From Metabacillus rhizolycopersici (GTDB lineage Bacteria; Bacillota; Bacilli; Bacillales; Bacillaceae), in NCBI RefSeq assembly GCF_020075705.1, contig NZ_JAIQUM010000026.1, positions 1 through 61,585 of the forward strand: 61,585 nt of DNA. The letters run 5' to 3'. The notes below the pieces were generated by a model. The model was given only the letters and a program-made list of their open reading frames with translations. It had not been told where the DNA came from and did not search any database. The translations under genes were made by a program, and so were the position numbers. This document shows, piece by piece, positions 17,351-26,199 of the stretch (position 1 is its first letter; every line of letters starts with the position of its first letter).

Positions 17351-18380
17351 CTCTGATTTCCTCATTTCTATTATGGTTTAACACTTCTTTTGCAATGAGT
17401 CGATAGGATTGATTCCTGTCCTCATAATCGTGTGTAATGGTCAGAATCATGATTTCATTTACTTTGTATAGTGCTTGTAAATCAAGCAATTGTTCTTTTA
17501 CTTCACATGGATTGCCAATAATCATCTTACTTTTCATTTCTTTAATTATTTCTTTCTCTTGATTAGTAAATAAATACCGTTCTGCTTCTTCTATAGTTGG
17601 TATCCCATAAATTTTCTCACCTTTTGCTGATTGGATTCTCCAAAGAAATCCACTTAATGCTACTTGTTCTGCCCGCTCGGTCGTTTCCGCACAAATGACG
17701 GAAACAGCAATGATCGCATTTGATTTTTGCCATTTTGCTTTTGCCCGAAATTGCTCTCGATATCCTTTAAGAATATCTATTCCTCCATGATCACTCATAA
17801 AGTGCGCGTAAGCATAAGCTGTCCCATTTTCCGCTGCAAGGATTGCGCTTTTCTTACTCGTTCCAAGTATCCAGGGCTCTGGAGGACTACTCGGATAAGG
17901 CGATGCAGTAATTTTTGAATACATATGGTCAGATGGAAAATCGTTATGTAAAAAGTGTAAAAGTTCCTTGACAGACTCAGGATATTTCTTGATTTGAGCT
18001 AAAAAGTTATCAGATAAGGCAAGTGATGCTTCTGCAGATCCTCCTGGCGATCGTCCAATTCCTATATCAATACGATTAGGAAAAAGCGTTGCTAGCATAT
18101 GATGAATTTCTGCCACTTTATATGGTTTATAGTGTGGTAGTAATACGGCTCCAGAACCAATCCGGATTGATTCTGTTCTTGCACCAATCGTACCTAACAT
18201 CACTTCAGGGGCAGAGCATGCAAGCCCTGTTAAATCATGATGTTCAGCGACCCAATAGCGTGTGTATCCATATTGTTCACCAATTTGAGCCAGTCTAATC
18301 GATGCCTCTAAAGCATCTTTTGCTGTTTTCCCAGAAGTAATTGGTGCTTGATCTAAAATACTTAGTTTCATAACGTTCAC
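17340..18380 (-). CDS. LLM-class flavin-dependent oxidoreductase (MsnO8-like)
   Basis: A 346-residue luciferase-like monooxygenase with the TIM-barrel features of the FMN/F420 family: SILDQAPI at the N-terminus, RYWVAEHHD, IRIGSGAVLLPHY, NRIDIGIGRSPGG and EPWILGTSKKSA. It resembles B. subtilis YwcH/YtmO. The substrate cannot be read from sequence; relatives often act on organosulfur compounds or aldehydes. The start may be the second Met (MKLSILD). The HesB-like gene overlaps its 3' end. Confidence 0.85.
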   Translation of the reverse strand: MNVMKLSILDQAPITSGKTAKDALEASIRLAQIGEQYGYTRYWVAEHHDLTGLACSAPEVMLGTIGARTESIRIGSGAVLLPHYKPYKVAEIHHMLATLFPNRIDIGIGRSPGGSAEASLALSDNFLAQIKKYPESVKELLHFLHNDFPSDHMYSKITASPYPSSPPEPWILGTSKKSAILAAENGTAYAYAHFMSDHGGIDILKGYREQFRAKAKWQKSNAIIAVSVICAETTERAEQVALSGFLWRIQSAKGEKIYGIPTIEEAERYLFTNQEKEIIKEMKSKMIIGNPCEVKEQLLDLQALYKVNEIMILTITHDYEDRNQSYRLIAKEVLNHNRNEEIRDEM

Positions 18381-18614
18381 CTTCCATCACCAGGAAACCC
18401 TTTCATTTCACATTGTTAGATTAAGTTTGAAACAACTGATTGTCATGGTGGCTACCCTTTATTCTCATATTTACCCTTGAAATATGGAGTATCATATCAC
18501 TCCCAGCTTTGATTCACAAACTTATTGCTTTTAGTACTTTAGAAGATTCTTCTCTCTATTTTTTCTAAAATGAAACTCAAGCATGATCGTTATAAATAAG
18601 ATTGTTCAAACTTA

Positions 18615-18636
18615 ATAATGAGTGATTACTTACTTT
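18615..18636. promoter_or_regulatory. candidate second TetR operator (imperfect)
   Basis: ATGAGTGATTACTTACTTT is a degenerate copy of the perfect palindrome 49 bp downstream. Two operators would allow cooperative repression of the ABC exporter operon. Confidence 0.5.
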
Positions 18637-18663
18637 ACAAACAAAACAAAAGGGTTTACGATA

Positions 18664-18685
18664 AAAATGAGTGATCACTCATTTT
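18664..18685. promoter_or_regulatory. perfect palindromic TetR operator
   Basis: A 22-bp perfect palindrome with the core AATGAGTGATCACTCATT, 18 bp before the ATP-binding protein start. The operon's third gene encodes a TetR regulator, so autoregulation is likely. TGAGTGA/TCACTCA half-sites are typical of TetR repressors of exporters. Confidence 0.8.
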
Positions 18686-18703
18686 AGGGAGAGGTGAATA
18701 AAC

Positions 18704-19429
18704 ATGGAACAGTCAAAAGCCGTTGTCGCTATGCAACATATCTCAAAGTCATTTGGTAAACAGCAAGTCTTAAAGGATATTCATTTAAATATTCAGGAAG
18801 GTGAGATTTTTGGGCTTCTCGGTCCTTCAGGTGCTGGTAAAACGACATTAGTAAAACAATTGGTCGGACTGGATCTTCCATCATCAGGTGAAATCTATCT
18901 TTTCCAAGAAAAAATGCCAGCTTTAAAATTAATTGAACGAGTCGGATATATGGCTCAGTCTGATGCACTTTATGAAGAGCTTTCAGCAAAGGAAAATCTC
19001 CAATTCTTTGCCTCTCTTTATGGCTTAAAAGGAAAAAAGCAACAACAACGAATCAATGAAGTGATGGAAATCGTTCAATTAACAGATCATCTTACTAAGC
19101 TTGTCTCCAATTACTCTGGAGGAATGAAGAGAAGATTATCATTAGCTATCTCACTTCTTCACAAACCTAGACTACTAATTCTCGATGAACCCACTGTGGG
19201 GATTGATCCTGTTTTGCGGAAAAGCATTTGGAAAGCATTTGATAATCTCAAGAAAAATGGAACAACAATTATTGTTACTACTCATGTGATGGATGAAGCG
19301 GAGAAATGTGATCGCTTAGGATTAATGCGCAACGGTAGCCTTATTGCTGTTGGTACGCCTAAGGAACTAAAACAACAAACAAATTCAGAATCAATTGAAG
19401 AAGCATTTCTTGTTTATGGAGGTGTCTGA
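18704..19429 (+). CDS. ABC-2 type exporter ATP-binding protein
   Basis: A 241-residue ATPase with Walker A GPSGAGKTTL, Q loop YMAQSDALYEEL, signature NYSGGMKRRLS, Walker B LLILDEPTVGID and switch His in TTHVMDEAEKC. The DrrA/CcmA-like C-terminus is short. It energises the permease encoded 2 bp downstream, probably exporting a drug or lipid-like toxic compound. Regulation by the TetR protein at the end of the operon is suggested by the palindrome just upstream. Confidence 0.9.
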   Translation: MEQSKAVVAMQHISKSFGKQQVLKDIHLNIQEGEIFGLLGPSGAGKTTLVKQLVGLDLPSSGEIYLFQEKMPALKLIERVGYMAQSDALYEELSAKENLQFFASLYGLKGKKQQQRINEVMEIVQLTDHLTKLVSNYSGGMKRRLSLAISLLHKPRLLILDEPTVGIDPVLRKSIWKAFDNLKKNGTTIIVTTHVMDEAEKCDRLGLMRNGSLIAVGTPKELKQQTNSESIEEAFLVYGGV

Positions 19430-19431
19430 AA

Positions 19432-20460
19432 ATGAGAATAAATGCACTAGTTATTCGGATATTACGACAAATCTTTCGCGATAAAAGGACGATGGGATTG
19501 CTAATCATTGCCCCAATCCTCGTCTTAACAATGCTGCATCTCGTTTTTAATGGTGATGAGTATCAGCCAAATGTTGGTCTAGTCGATATTCCTGACTCAA
19601 TCATTAATAACATGAAATTAGATGAAGCGACAGTGACTGAATATGAAAAAGAAATCGATGCTAAAGATGCCCTATCAAATCAAGAGATTGATGGCTATAT
19701 GAGATTTGATAACCAAACTCCTTCAATCGTTCTCGAAGGCAGTGACCCTAGTGTAAATGGAGCGACACTTAAATGGTTACAAACTGCACTGAAGCCACTT
19801 CAAGGAAACGGAGCATCCTTTGAACTTGAAGTCGATTATTTACACGGTTCTAGCGAAATGGGACAATTTGATTATTTTGGTCCTGTGCTTCTTGGCTTTT
19901 TTATTTTCTTCTTTGTCTTTCTGATTGCCGGAGTATCGTTTTTAAGAGAACGCACAACTGGGACGCTCGAACGACTTCTTGCAAGTCCTTTACGTAAATC
20001 GGAAATCGTAATTGGCTATGTCGTTGGCTTTGGCATTTTCACGATAATTCAAGCAACCATTATTGCAACCTATGCCATTTATGTGCTTGGAATGCTAATG
20101 GAGGGGGCGTTTGGCTATGTCATGCTCATCACCTTACTGCTTTCTTTAACAGCTCTTACGCTCGGTATTTTATTATCAGCCTTTGCGAATAATGAACTGC
20201 AAATGATTCAATTTATCCCAATTATTGTCGTTCCGCAAATCTTCTTTTCTGGATTATTTAACTTAGAAACCATCTCTGAGTGGCTTAGCTGGATTGGACC
20301 AATCACACCACTTTATTATGCAGCTGATGCTTTACGGGATGTCATGGTTAGAGGCTATGGTTGGAATGAAATATACTTGAATTTACTCGCCTTGGCAGGG
20401 TTTTCGCTTCTTTTTATGATGTTAAATATTGTTGCGCTTAGAAAATATAGAAAAATCTAA
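19432..20460 (+). CDS. ABC-2 type exporter permease
   Basis: A 342-residue permease of the ABC2_membrane_3 type. The first membrane helix (residues 22-40) is followed by an extracellular domain of about 130 residues, and five helices in the C-terminal half, with the family motif FLRERTTGTLERLLASPL between helices 2 and 3. The pair forms a DrrAB-like drug efflux pump; the substrate is unknown. It is 2 bp after the ATPase gene and 78 bp before the TetR gene. Confidence 0.88.
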   Translation: MRINALVIRILRQIFRDKRTMGLLIIAPILVLTMLHLVFNGDEYQPNVGLVDIPDSIINNMKLDEATVTEYEKEIDAKDALSNQEIDGYMRFDNQTPSIVLEGSDPSVNGATLKWLQTALKPLQGNGASFELEVDYLHGSSEMGQFDYFGPVLLGFFIFFFVFLIAGVSFLRERTTGTLERLLASPLRKSEIVIGYVVGFGIFTIIQATIIATYAIYVLGMLMEGAFGYVMLITLLLSLTALTLGILLSAFANNELQMIQFIPIIVVPQIFFSGLFNLETISEWLSWIGPITPLYYAADALRDVMVRGYGWNEIYLNLLALAGFSLLFMMLNIVALRKYRKI

Positions 20461-20537
20461 TCATTGAGTTACATTTCATCTTCTGGTCAAAATCCTTTAA
20501 TATAGATGTATAGACCACAGATACAAAGGAGCGCAAA

Positions 20538-21194
20538 ATGTCTGAACAAGAAAAGTTGATTGATGAATGGTTTCATCAGGAAGAAGGATTAACAGAGAAA
20601 CAAAAAAAAATCGTCGCTGCTGCGATTGAATCATTTGCTGCCAAAGGCTATGCTGCAACCTCTACAAGTGAAATTGCCAAAAAAGCTGGTGTTGCTGAAG
20701 GAACCATTTTTCGCCATTATAAAACGAAGAAGGAATTACTTTTAGCAATCGTTGCCCCAATGATGGCTAAATTCATTGCTCCCTTTGTCATAAATGATTT
20801 TAATAAAGTGCTCAATCATGATTTTGAGCGCTTTGAGGATTTCTTAAGAGCCATAATTGAGAATAGAGTAAAATTTTTAATTAAAAACATGCCGTTATTT
20901 CGAATACTCATTCAAGAAATTCCTTTCCAGCCTGAATTAAGAGAGCAATTTAAAGAGCATATTGCCAACAAAATTATTGAGCGATTTCGCATCATTGTTG
21001 AGCATTATCAAGCAAAAGGACAAATCATTGAAATGCCGCCATACAGTGTTATTCGTCTGACAGTTTCAACCGTGTTTGGCTTTATCATTGCTCGCTATTT
21101 ACTAATTCCTGAAGCTCAGTGGGACGATGAAGAAGAAATTGAAAGAACGGTTCACTTTATCATGCATGGGTTAACACCGCCCAGATCACAGTAA
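20538..21194 (+). CDS. TetR-family regulator of the ABC exporter
   Basis: A 218-residue TetR protein; the helix-turn-helix is AATSTSEIAKKAGVAEGTIF with RHYKTKKELLLAI, and the rest is a helical ligand-binding domain. The ribosome site AAAGGAG precedes the ATG. As the last gene of the exporter operon it most likely represses the promoter through the palindromes at 18615-18685; ligands that the pump exports would relieve it. Confidence 0.9.
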   Translation: MSEQEKLIDEWFHQEEGLTEKQKKIVAAAIESFAAKGYAATSTSEIAKKAGVAEGTIFRHYKTKKELLLAIVAPMMAKFIAPFVINDFNKVLNHDFERFEDFLRAIIENRVKFLIKNMPLFRILIQEIPFQPELREQFKEHIANKIIERFRIIVEHYQAKGQIIEMPPYSVIRLTVSTVFGFIIARYLLIPEAQWDDEEEIERTVHFIMHGLTPPRSQ

Positions 21195-21257
21195 ATGAAG
21201 GAATGACTAAACTGATTTCTTTCAAATCATGTTACATGTTAACAAAATACTATTGTC

Positions 21258-21298
21258 AAAAAGCTAACAATGTTTGCGGTAAACATTGTTAGCTTTTT
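21258..21298. terminator. bidirectional terminator after tetR
   Basis: AAAAAGCTAACAATGTTT (21258-21275) pairs perfectly with 21281-21298 across a five-base loop, with A and T tracts at both sides. Confidence 0.88.
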
Positions 21299-21390
21299 GT
21301 GCTCTTAGGTCAATCAGATGTTAACTCATCATAAACCTCGATTCATAACCGTTCCCAAAAACAAGAGTTACAGTTTCGACTCCGTTGTAA

Positions 21391-21411
21391 AAATCGTAAC
21401 AATTCCTATTT
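21391..21411. promoter_or_regulatory. orphan Zur-like site at the 3' side of COG0523-2
   Basis: AAATCGTAAC-A-ATTCCTATTT matches the Zur consensus at about 17 of 20 informative positions. It lies between the 3' ends of the TetR gene (plus) and the COG0523 gene (minus), where no promoter is needed for a known gene. Confidence 0.45.
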
Positions 21412-21432
21412 ACACAACATACTTTTACACGG

Positions 21433-22626
21433 TTAAGATGACAACTGCCAATGGAAGGGATCCTTCAATTTGCCCCAATCATCATCAAATTCATCTTCAG
21501 TAAGTAAGCATGCATCCAATTCCTTTGTAATGAGCTCTTCATGTAGATCAGTGCCGATGAATACTAGTTTTGTATGACGATCGCCAAATTCTTCATCCCA
21601 TTCATCATGAAGCTCAGGATTTTGCTTTAGGATTTCCTGCTGCTGCTTTTCTGGAAGCGACGCTACCCAATAGGACAAGGGTTGGATGCTGACAGATGGC
21701 CCCGCCTGCGATAAAAGCAAAGCTACATTGTTTCTGCTTGCACACCAAGCAATCCCTTTGGCCCGGACAATTTGCATCGGCATTGCTCCACACCAATTGT
21801 TGAAACGCTCAGCATGAAATGGCCGTTTTCTTGAATAAACAAAGGATGAGATACCATATTCCTCTGTTTCTGGAGTGTGATCAGCTGGTCCTATGTTCAG
21901 CTCTTTTAACCAGCCTGCCGATTCACTTGCCTTCTCAAAATCAAATAAGTTTGTATGGAGGATTTCCCTTGGATGGACGCGACTTTTTACAGCTCGTATA
22001 ATCTTCGCAACAGGCTGCAGCGTCCTGATCACATTTTCTAGCTTCTCTAGCTCTTCATCAGCAACTAAATCACACTTATTTAAAATCAACACATCACAAA
22101 ATTCAATTTGATCGATTAATAAATCGGCAATATTACGAATGTCATTTTCTCCGACAGCTTCCTTACGATCAAGCAATGAATCACCTGACTCAAAATCATG
22201 CCAAAAACGGTTTGCATCGACTACGGTTACCATCGTGTCCAATCGGCAAAACTTTGTTAAATCAATCCCTAGCTCTTCATCAATATAAGAGAAGGTCTGT
22301 GCAACAGGGACAGGCTCACTAATGCCAGACGATTCGATCAAGATGTAATCAATATCTCCCTGTTTTGCCAGCCTTTCTACTTCTACAAGTAAATCCTCTC
22401 GTAACGTACAGCAAATGCAGCCATTTGACATTTCCACCAATTTCTCTTCTGTTCTGGAAAAACCGCCTTGCTTTTGGACTAGTTCACTATCAATGTTTAT
22501 TTCGCTCATATCATTCACAATAACCGCAACTTTAAGACCTTCACTATTATGTAAAATATTATTTAATAAAGTGGTTTTACCTGCACCCAAATAACCGCTT
22601 AATACCGTCACTGGAATCTTCTTCAT
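21433..22626 (-). CDS. second COG0523 G3E-family GTPase (zinc metallochaperone type)
   Basis: A 397-residue paralogue of the protein at 8887-10077, with the same elements: GYLGAGKTTLLNNIL, the [10 protein letters not shown] metal motif, [15 protein letters not shown], and NKCD for guanine. The two share long blocks but differ in the C-terminal region, so they may serve different clients. AAAGGGTGG six bases upstream supports the start at 22626. It is the last gene of a Zur-headed operon, 23 bp after the flavoprotein gene. Confidence 0.92.
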   Translation of the reverse strand: MKKIPVTVLSGYLGAGKTTLLNNILHNSEGLKVAVIVNDMSEINIDSELVQKQGGFSRTEEKLVEMSNGCICCTLREDLLVEVERLAKQGDIDYILIESSGISEPVPVAQTFSYIDEELGIDLTKFCRLDTMVTVVDANRFWHDFESGDSLLDRKEAVGENDIRNIADLLIDQIEFCDVLILNKCDLVADEELEKLENVIRTLQPVAKIIRAVKSRVHPREILHTNLFDFEKASESAGWLKELNIGPADHTPETEEYGISSFVYSRKRPFHAERFNNWCGAMPMQIVRAKGIAWCASRNNVALLLSQAGPSVSIQPLSYWVASLPEKQQQEILKQNPELHDEWDEEFGDRHTKLVFIGTDLHEELITKELDACLLTEDEFDDDWGKLKDPFHWQLSS

Positions 22627-22649
22627 TTCAGACCACCCTTTCATTTCAT

Positions 22650-23825
22650 TTATAAATACTCCACAATTCGCCTGGCCGCTTGTCTAGCTCCTGAAATATT
22701 ACGAGCAATCGGTCCCATTTCAAGCTCCGCTAACGCACCAACAACATATAAATCCTGTCCCCATTGTAAAGCTCTCGAAACAATCGGATATCCGCAGTCC
22801 GCACAAGGCAATTCCATCGCTTCAACCATCTCCTTGATCCATTCACCACCTGGGAGGCTTGGTAAATAGCCAGTTGCCAAAAGAATCGTACCTGTTTGTG
22901 CAATCAAACTGCCAGCCTTGTCAAAAAGATGGACACTGTCATTTTTTACTTCATATCCAGACACCTCATTCTCTTCAACAGCAAGAGCTCCACTTTTCAT
23001 GCGATTTAACAGCTTAATATATAAATCATGTGGAACAGAGCCCCTGTTTCTAGCACTGATAATTTCCTTTCTCCTTTTGCCATAGCTTTCAAGATAACGG
23101 AAGCCGTTCTGCCTTTTTGGACCCAACCAGCCTGGATCACTATCAAAATCATGAATTCTAAATGGGTGCCGTTTCAACAATGTAACTTGATTTGGATATC
23201 GCTCACTCAGCTTAAGAGCCAAATGAATTGACGTAATTCCCCCGCCTATGATTGTAATAGGAAGCCTCATCGCATCAAATTCAGGCATCGCTTCATCAAA
23301 AATATGATAAACATGTGTTGGATCATGACTTTCAAGATCGATTGCCCAATCAGGCATATTACACTGTTCACCAATCCCAATGGCTAACGCAAGCTTTTTA
23401 CCATATATTTCACGGCCATCTTTTAATTGTATCTGCCAGCCATCCTTTCCTTTTAGTGCCCGCTGTACATGTCCTTGAATCCAAGCGTCTTTTATCGATA
23501 GATCCTTTACTAAATGCTCACAATGATCATTAAATACTTCCAAGGATGGACGCTTATAAGGACCATAAAAGGCCGTTCTTTTATCAAGAGAGCCCTTCTT
23601 CACAAAAGACTGGAGACCAAATGGATCAACAGCGAGATGATGGACAGATGGAGAACGCAAATATGGCATCGAGATAACGCTCGTGCTTCTCTTCCAATTC
23701 GCCAATGGTTCCGCATTTCGATCAACAATCGCAAGCTCATCAGCCTTTACTTTTCCGCTTTTTAATAAAAAAACAGCGAGCGTCACTCCTTGAATTCCTC
23801 CGCCGATAATTACCCATTCATACAT
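22650..23825 (-). CDS. FAD/NAD(P)-binding flavoprotein (SidA/lysine-monooxygenase-like fold)
   Basis: A 391-residue flavoprotein. The FAD motif is WVIIGGGIQGVTLAVFL; the region with RSTSVISMPYLRSPSVHHL resembles N-hydroxylating monooxygenases of the SidA/IucD type; the NADPH motif is ITIIGGGITSIHLALKL; and ATGYLPSLPGG plus VVGALAELEMGPIARNISGA close the FAD site. Found between a protein of unknown function and COG0523-2 in the Zur operon. It might modify a thiol or metallophore precursor during zinc starvation, but no biosynthetic partner is present and this is speculation. Confidence 0.78.
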   Translation of the reverse strand: MYEWVIIGGGIQGVTLAVFLLKSGKVKADELAIVDRNAEPLANWKRSTSVISMPYLRSPSVHHLAVDPFGLQSFVKKGSLDKRTAFYGPYKRPSLEVFNDHCEHLVKDLSIKDAWIQGHVQRALKGKDGWQIQLKDGREIYGKKLALAIGIGEQCNMPDWAIDLESHDPTHVYHIFDEAMPEFDAMRLPITIIGGGITSIHLALKLSERYPNQVTLLKRHPFRIHDFDSDPGWLGPKRQNGFRYLESYGKRRKEIISARNRGSVPHDLYIKLLNRMKSGALAVEENEVSGYEVKNDSVHLFDKAGSLIAQTGTILLATGYLPSLPGGEWIKEMVEAMELPCADCGYPIVSRALQWGQDLYVVGALAELEMGPIARNISGARQAARRIVEYL

Positions 23826-23893
23826 AGAAACACCACCTACAAATCCCGTCTATTCTCCGCATTACACAATTCCCCAACTGATTAGGGATGAAA

Positions 23894-24247
23894 CTATGAA
23901 ACAAATAGAAAAGACCACTGTTTCTCTTTTCTCCCTCGCTTCTTTCTTATCTTGTCCGTGCAATCAATCCATCTGATGTGCTTACACCTTTCATCTATCA
24001 TCCGATTAATTTCAGCTTGTGCCTCATCCATGACCGCTTTAACCATTGAAAGATCGAGTAAAAAATGCTCTGCTGCCGCTTTATATGGAAATTGTTCAAC
24101 CATAAGCTGCATAAATTGCTGCTCATTAACAGAGATGTCCTCCAATTGATTTTCCTTGCTCTCAATAAATTGATAGATTTCCCGCTTATCATCCGCTAGT
24201 TTCGAAACAGCACTACGATGTAAAAATTCTAATAAAATCGGATTCAT
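23894..24247 (-). CDS. protein of unknown function in the Zur operon, HTH-like
   Basis: A 117-residue, mostly helical protein not recognised. Start at 24247 is chosen because AAGGTGAG lies just upstream; the frame reaches back to 24283. Residues 40-85 (KAAAEHFLLDLSMVKAVMDE) look like a helix-turn-helix of the sigma region 4 type. The C-terminus carries two Cys and is very basic (DKIRKKRGRKEK), consistent with nucleic-acid or ribosome binding. It sits between rpsN and the flavoprotein gene, 41 bp after rpsN. Confidence 0.65.
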   Translation of the reverse strand: MNPILLEFLHRSAVSKLADDKREIYQFIESKENQLEDISVNEQQFMQLMVEQFPYKAAAEHFLLDLSMVKAVMDEAQAEINRMIDERCKHIRWIDCTDKIRKKRGRKEKQWSFLFVS

Positions 24248-24324
24248 GCTACTCACCTTCATACTTTCCATGAAATGTTTCAACCGCCAAATTCCTTTCT
24301 TTGGCGGTTGAACGAGTATATATT

Positions 24325-24594
24325 CTACCAGCTTGCCTTTTTGACTCCTGGAATTTGTCCTTTATGAGCGTATTCCCTAAAAGCAATCCGAGACATTTTG
24401 AACTTTCTTAAATAGCCTCTTGGTCTTCCTGTCACTTGACATCTACTGTTTAAACGCGTCGGCGATGAATCTCTCGGAAGCTTCCGAAGCGCTTCATAAT
24501 CGCCCTTTTCCTTTAGCTCCATACGAAGAGCAGCATACTTCTCCACCATTTTCTGACGTTTCAGTTCTTTTACCACTTTCGATTTTTTTGCCAT
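24325..24594 (-). CDS. rpsN: zinc-independent ribosomal protein S14
   Basis: An 89-residue S14, the length of the zinc-free (long) form; the zinc form is about 61 residues with CXXC pairs. Motifs: [43 protein letters not shown] and [17 protein letters not shown]. It can replace the zinc-binding S14 in new 30S subunits and spare zinc. Preceded by rpmG (32 bp gap) in the same Zur-controlled operon. Confidence 0.95.
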   Translation of the reverse strand: MAKKSKVVKELKRQKMVEKYAALRMELKEKGDYEALRKLPRDSSPTRLNSRCQVTGRPRGYLRKFKMSRIAFREYAHKGQIPGVKKASW

Positions 24595-24626
24595 AACGCA
24601 TTTCTCCTTTCATCTTCAAACAAGAA

Positions 24627-24776
24627 TTATTTCGTTTCTCTATGCAATGTACGTTTTTTCAAGCGCGGGCAATATTTCATCAGCTCGATACGATCTGGAT
24701 TTGTTCTTTTATTCTTTGTTGTTATATAATTGCGGTCTCCTGTTTCTGTGCACGCTAATGTAATTTTGACTCTCAT
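24627..24776 (-). CDS. rpmG: zinc-independent ribosomal protein L33, second copy
   Basis: 49 residues; almost identical to the protein at 8546-8695 (differences such as VKIT for VNIT and KRTNPD for KRNNPD). It lacks the CXXC pairs of the zinc form. Ribosome site AGGAGG is immediately upstream. First gene of the Zur operon rpmG-rpsN-unknown-flavoprotein-COG0523, with Zur boxes 70-170 bp upstream. Confidence 0.95.
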   Translation of the reverse strand: MRVKITLACTETGDRNYITTKNKRTNPDRIELMKYCPRLKKRTLHRETK

Positions 24777-24845
24777 CATTTTTCCTCCTATTGTGTCTGA
24801 ATAAGTTGCTCTCTACTTTTATATACCTTGGATTTCAATTGTTTT

Positions 24846-24866
24846 AAATCGAAACAATTACGATTT
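24846..24866. promoter_or_regulatory. Zur box 3 (rpmG side)
   Basis: Half-sites AAATCG and CGATTT flank AAACAATTA; two mismatches from the B. subtilis consensus. It is 70 bp upstream of the rpmG start codon on the minus strand. Confidence 0.85.
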
Positions 24867-24921
24867 ATATTTTAGAAAAGTCCAACTGTTATTCATCTTT
24901 TTCTTAATTGAAATTTATTAT

Positions 24922-24942
24922 AAATCCAAATGATTACTATTT
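24922..24942. promoter_or_regulatory. Zur box 4 (central)
   Basis: AAATCCAAAT-G-ATTACTATTT, a weaker match to the Zur consensus, in the middle of the divergent promoter region between the rpmG operon and the flavoprotein/FeoB-like operon. Confidence 0.65.
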
Positions 24943-25032
24943 GCAAGTTTTTTTATAAACTTTTTTTCAAAAATAATTCGCCGAAAGAATAGGTTGAAAA
25001 ATCGAGAATAATTATGTAAGGTATACTATAAA

Positions 25033-25053
25033 AATAGTAATGATTACGATTTA
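25033..25053. promoter_or_regulatory. Zur box 5 (flavoprotein/FeoB-like side)
   Basis: AAATAGTAAT-G-ATTACGATTT differs from the Zur consensus at one position. It is 34 bp before the flavoprotein start codon, where bound repressor would block transcription initiation. Confidence 0.88.
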
Positions 25054-25086
25054 TATAGTTGTTTATTACTTGGAAGGATGTTTTTC

Positions 25087-26199
25087 ATGGAGGAAAAAAT
25101 TGTGATTGTAGGCGCCGGGCCAGCAGGAATTGGTTTTGGCATCTTGTTAAAAAAACTTGGAATTGATGACTTTCTAATAGTAGAAAAAGATATAGTTGGC
25201 TCTACCTTTTTTAATTGGCCAAAGGAAATGAAATTAATTACCCCTTCATTTACCGGTCATGGATTCGGGCTGCTTGATTTAAATTCAATTGCCCCTGACA
25301 CGTCACCAGCCTATACTTTTCAGAAAGAACATTTAAGTGGAGAAGAATACGGTGAATACTTGGAAATACTTGCTGAGTTTTTTGAACTCCCGATTTCTGA
25401 AAATACACTTGTGAAAAATGTTGTATATAAAGAGGGCACTTATACACTCTTGACATCAAAAGGCGAAATCAATACCAGTCAACTTGTCTGGGCTACAGGG
25501 GAATACAGCTTTCCTAATAAAAATGGGATAAAAGGCTCCCACTATGCCCTCCACAATAGTGAGGTCGAATCATGGAATGAGCTTAAGGGTGAGCATTTCT
25601 TTATCATTGGTGGTTTTGAAAGTGGGATTGATGCAGCCACACATTTAGTTCATAACGGAAAAAGGGTGACTGTGTTAGCGAAAAAGGAATGGTGGAATTC
25701 AGAAGCTGCTGATCCAAGTCTTGCCCTCTCACCTTTTACATTAGATAGATTACATCAAGCTAAAAAATCAAATCGCTTAACATTGCAAGGAAATTGTGAG
25801 GTAACAGAAATAATAGCTGAAAATGATGAGTATAAAATTTTACTCGCTGATGGTAGAACGTTTTTTTCTAAAACAAAACCGATCTTAGCGACTGGCTTCC
25901 AATCAGGTGCAACACAAATTGAACATTTATTTGATTGGCGAGAAGATCGTCTTCCACTATTAAATGGATATGATGAATCTGTTAAACAGCCTAATCTCTA
26001 TCTTATTGGTCCTAGTGTTCGGCAAAAAGAAGTTATTTTTTGCTTTATGTATAAATTTAGGCAGCGTTTTGCGGTAGTAGCTAAGCATATCCTTGATAAA
26101 CTTGATTTACCTTATAACAACGAAATCTTTGAACACTATCGCCAAAATCAAATGTATTTAGATGATCTATCTTGCTGTGAGGTGAAATGTGAATGCTAG
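25087..26199 (+). CDS. FAD/NAD(P) oxidoreductase (CzcO-like) with Cys-rich tail, Zur-controlled
   Basis: A 370-residue flavoprotein. FAD motif VIVGAGPAGIGFGILLKKLG, a NWPKEMKLITPSF segment, NADPH motif FFIIGGFESGIDAATHL, and a final ATGFQSG / LYLIGPSVR region, typical of COG2072/CzcO proteins. The last ten residues, LSCCEVKCEC, hold four Cys and could bind metal; this tail is not usual for the family. GGAAGG nine bases upstream supports the start at 25087 (the frame begins at 25078). The FeoB-like gene starts inside its last codons, so the two products are translated together. Confidence 0.82.
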   Translation: MEEKIVIVGAGPAGIGFGILLKKLGIDDFLIVEKDIVGSTFFNWPKEMKLITPSFTGHGFGLLDLNSIAPDTSPAYTFQKEHLSGEEYGEYLEILAEFFELPISENTLVKNVVYKEGTYTLLTSKGEINTSQLVWATGEYSFPNKNGIKGSHYALHNSEVESWNELKGEHFFIIGGFESGIDAATHLVHNGKRVTVLAKKEWWNSEAADPSLALSPFTLDRLHQAKKSNRLTLQGNCEVTEIIAENDEYKILLADGRTFFSKTKPILATGFQSGATQIEHLFDWREDRLPLLNGYDESVKQPNLYLIGPSVRQKEVIFCFMYKFRQRFAVVAKHILDKLDLPYNNEIFEHYRQNQMYLDDLSCCEVKCEC

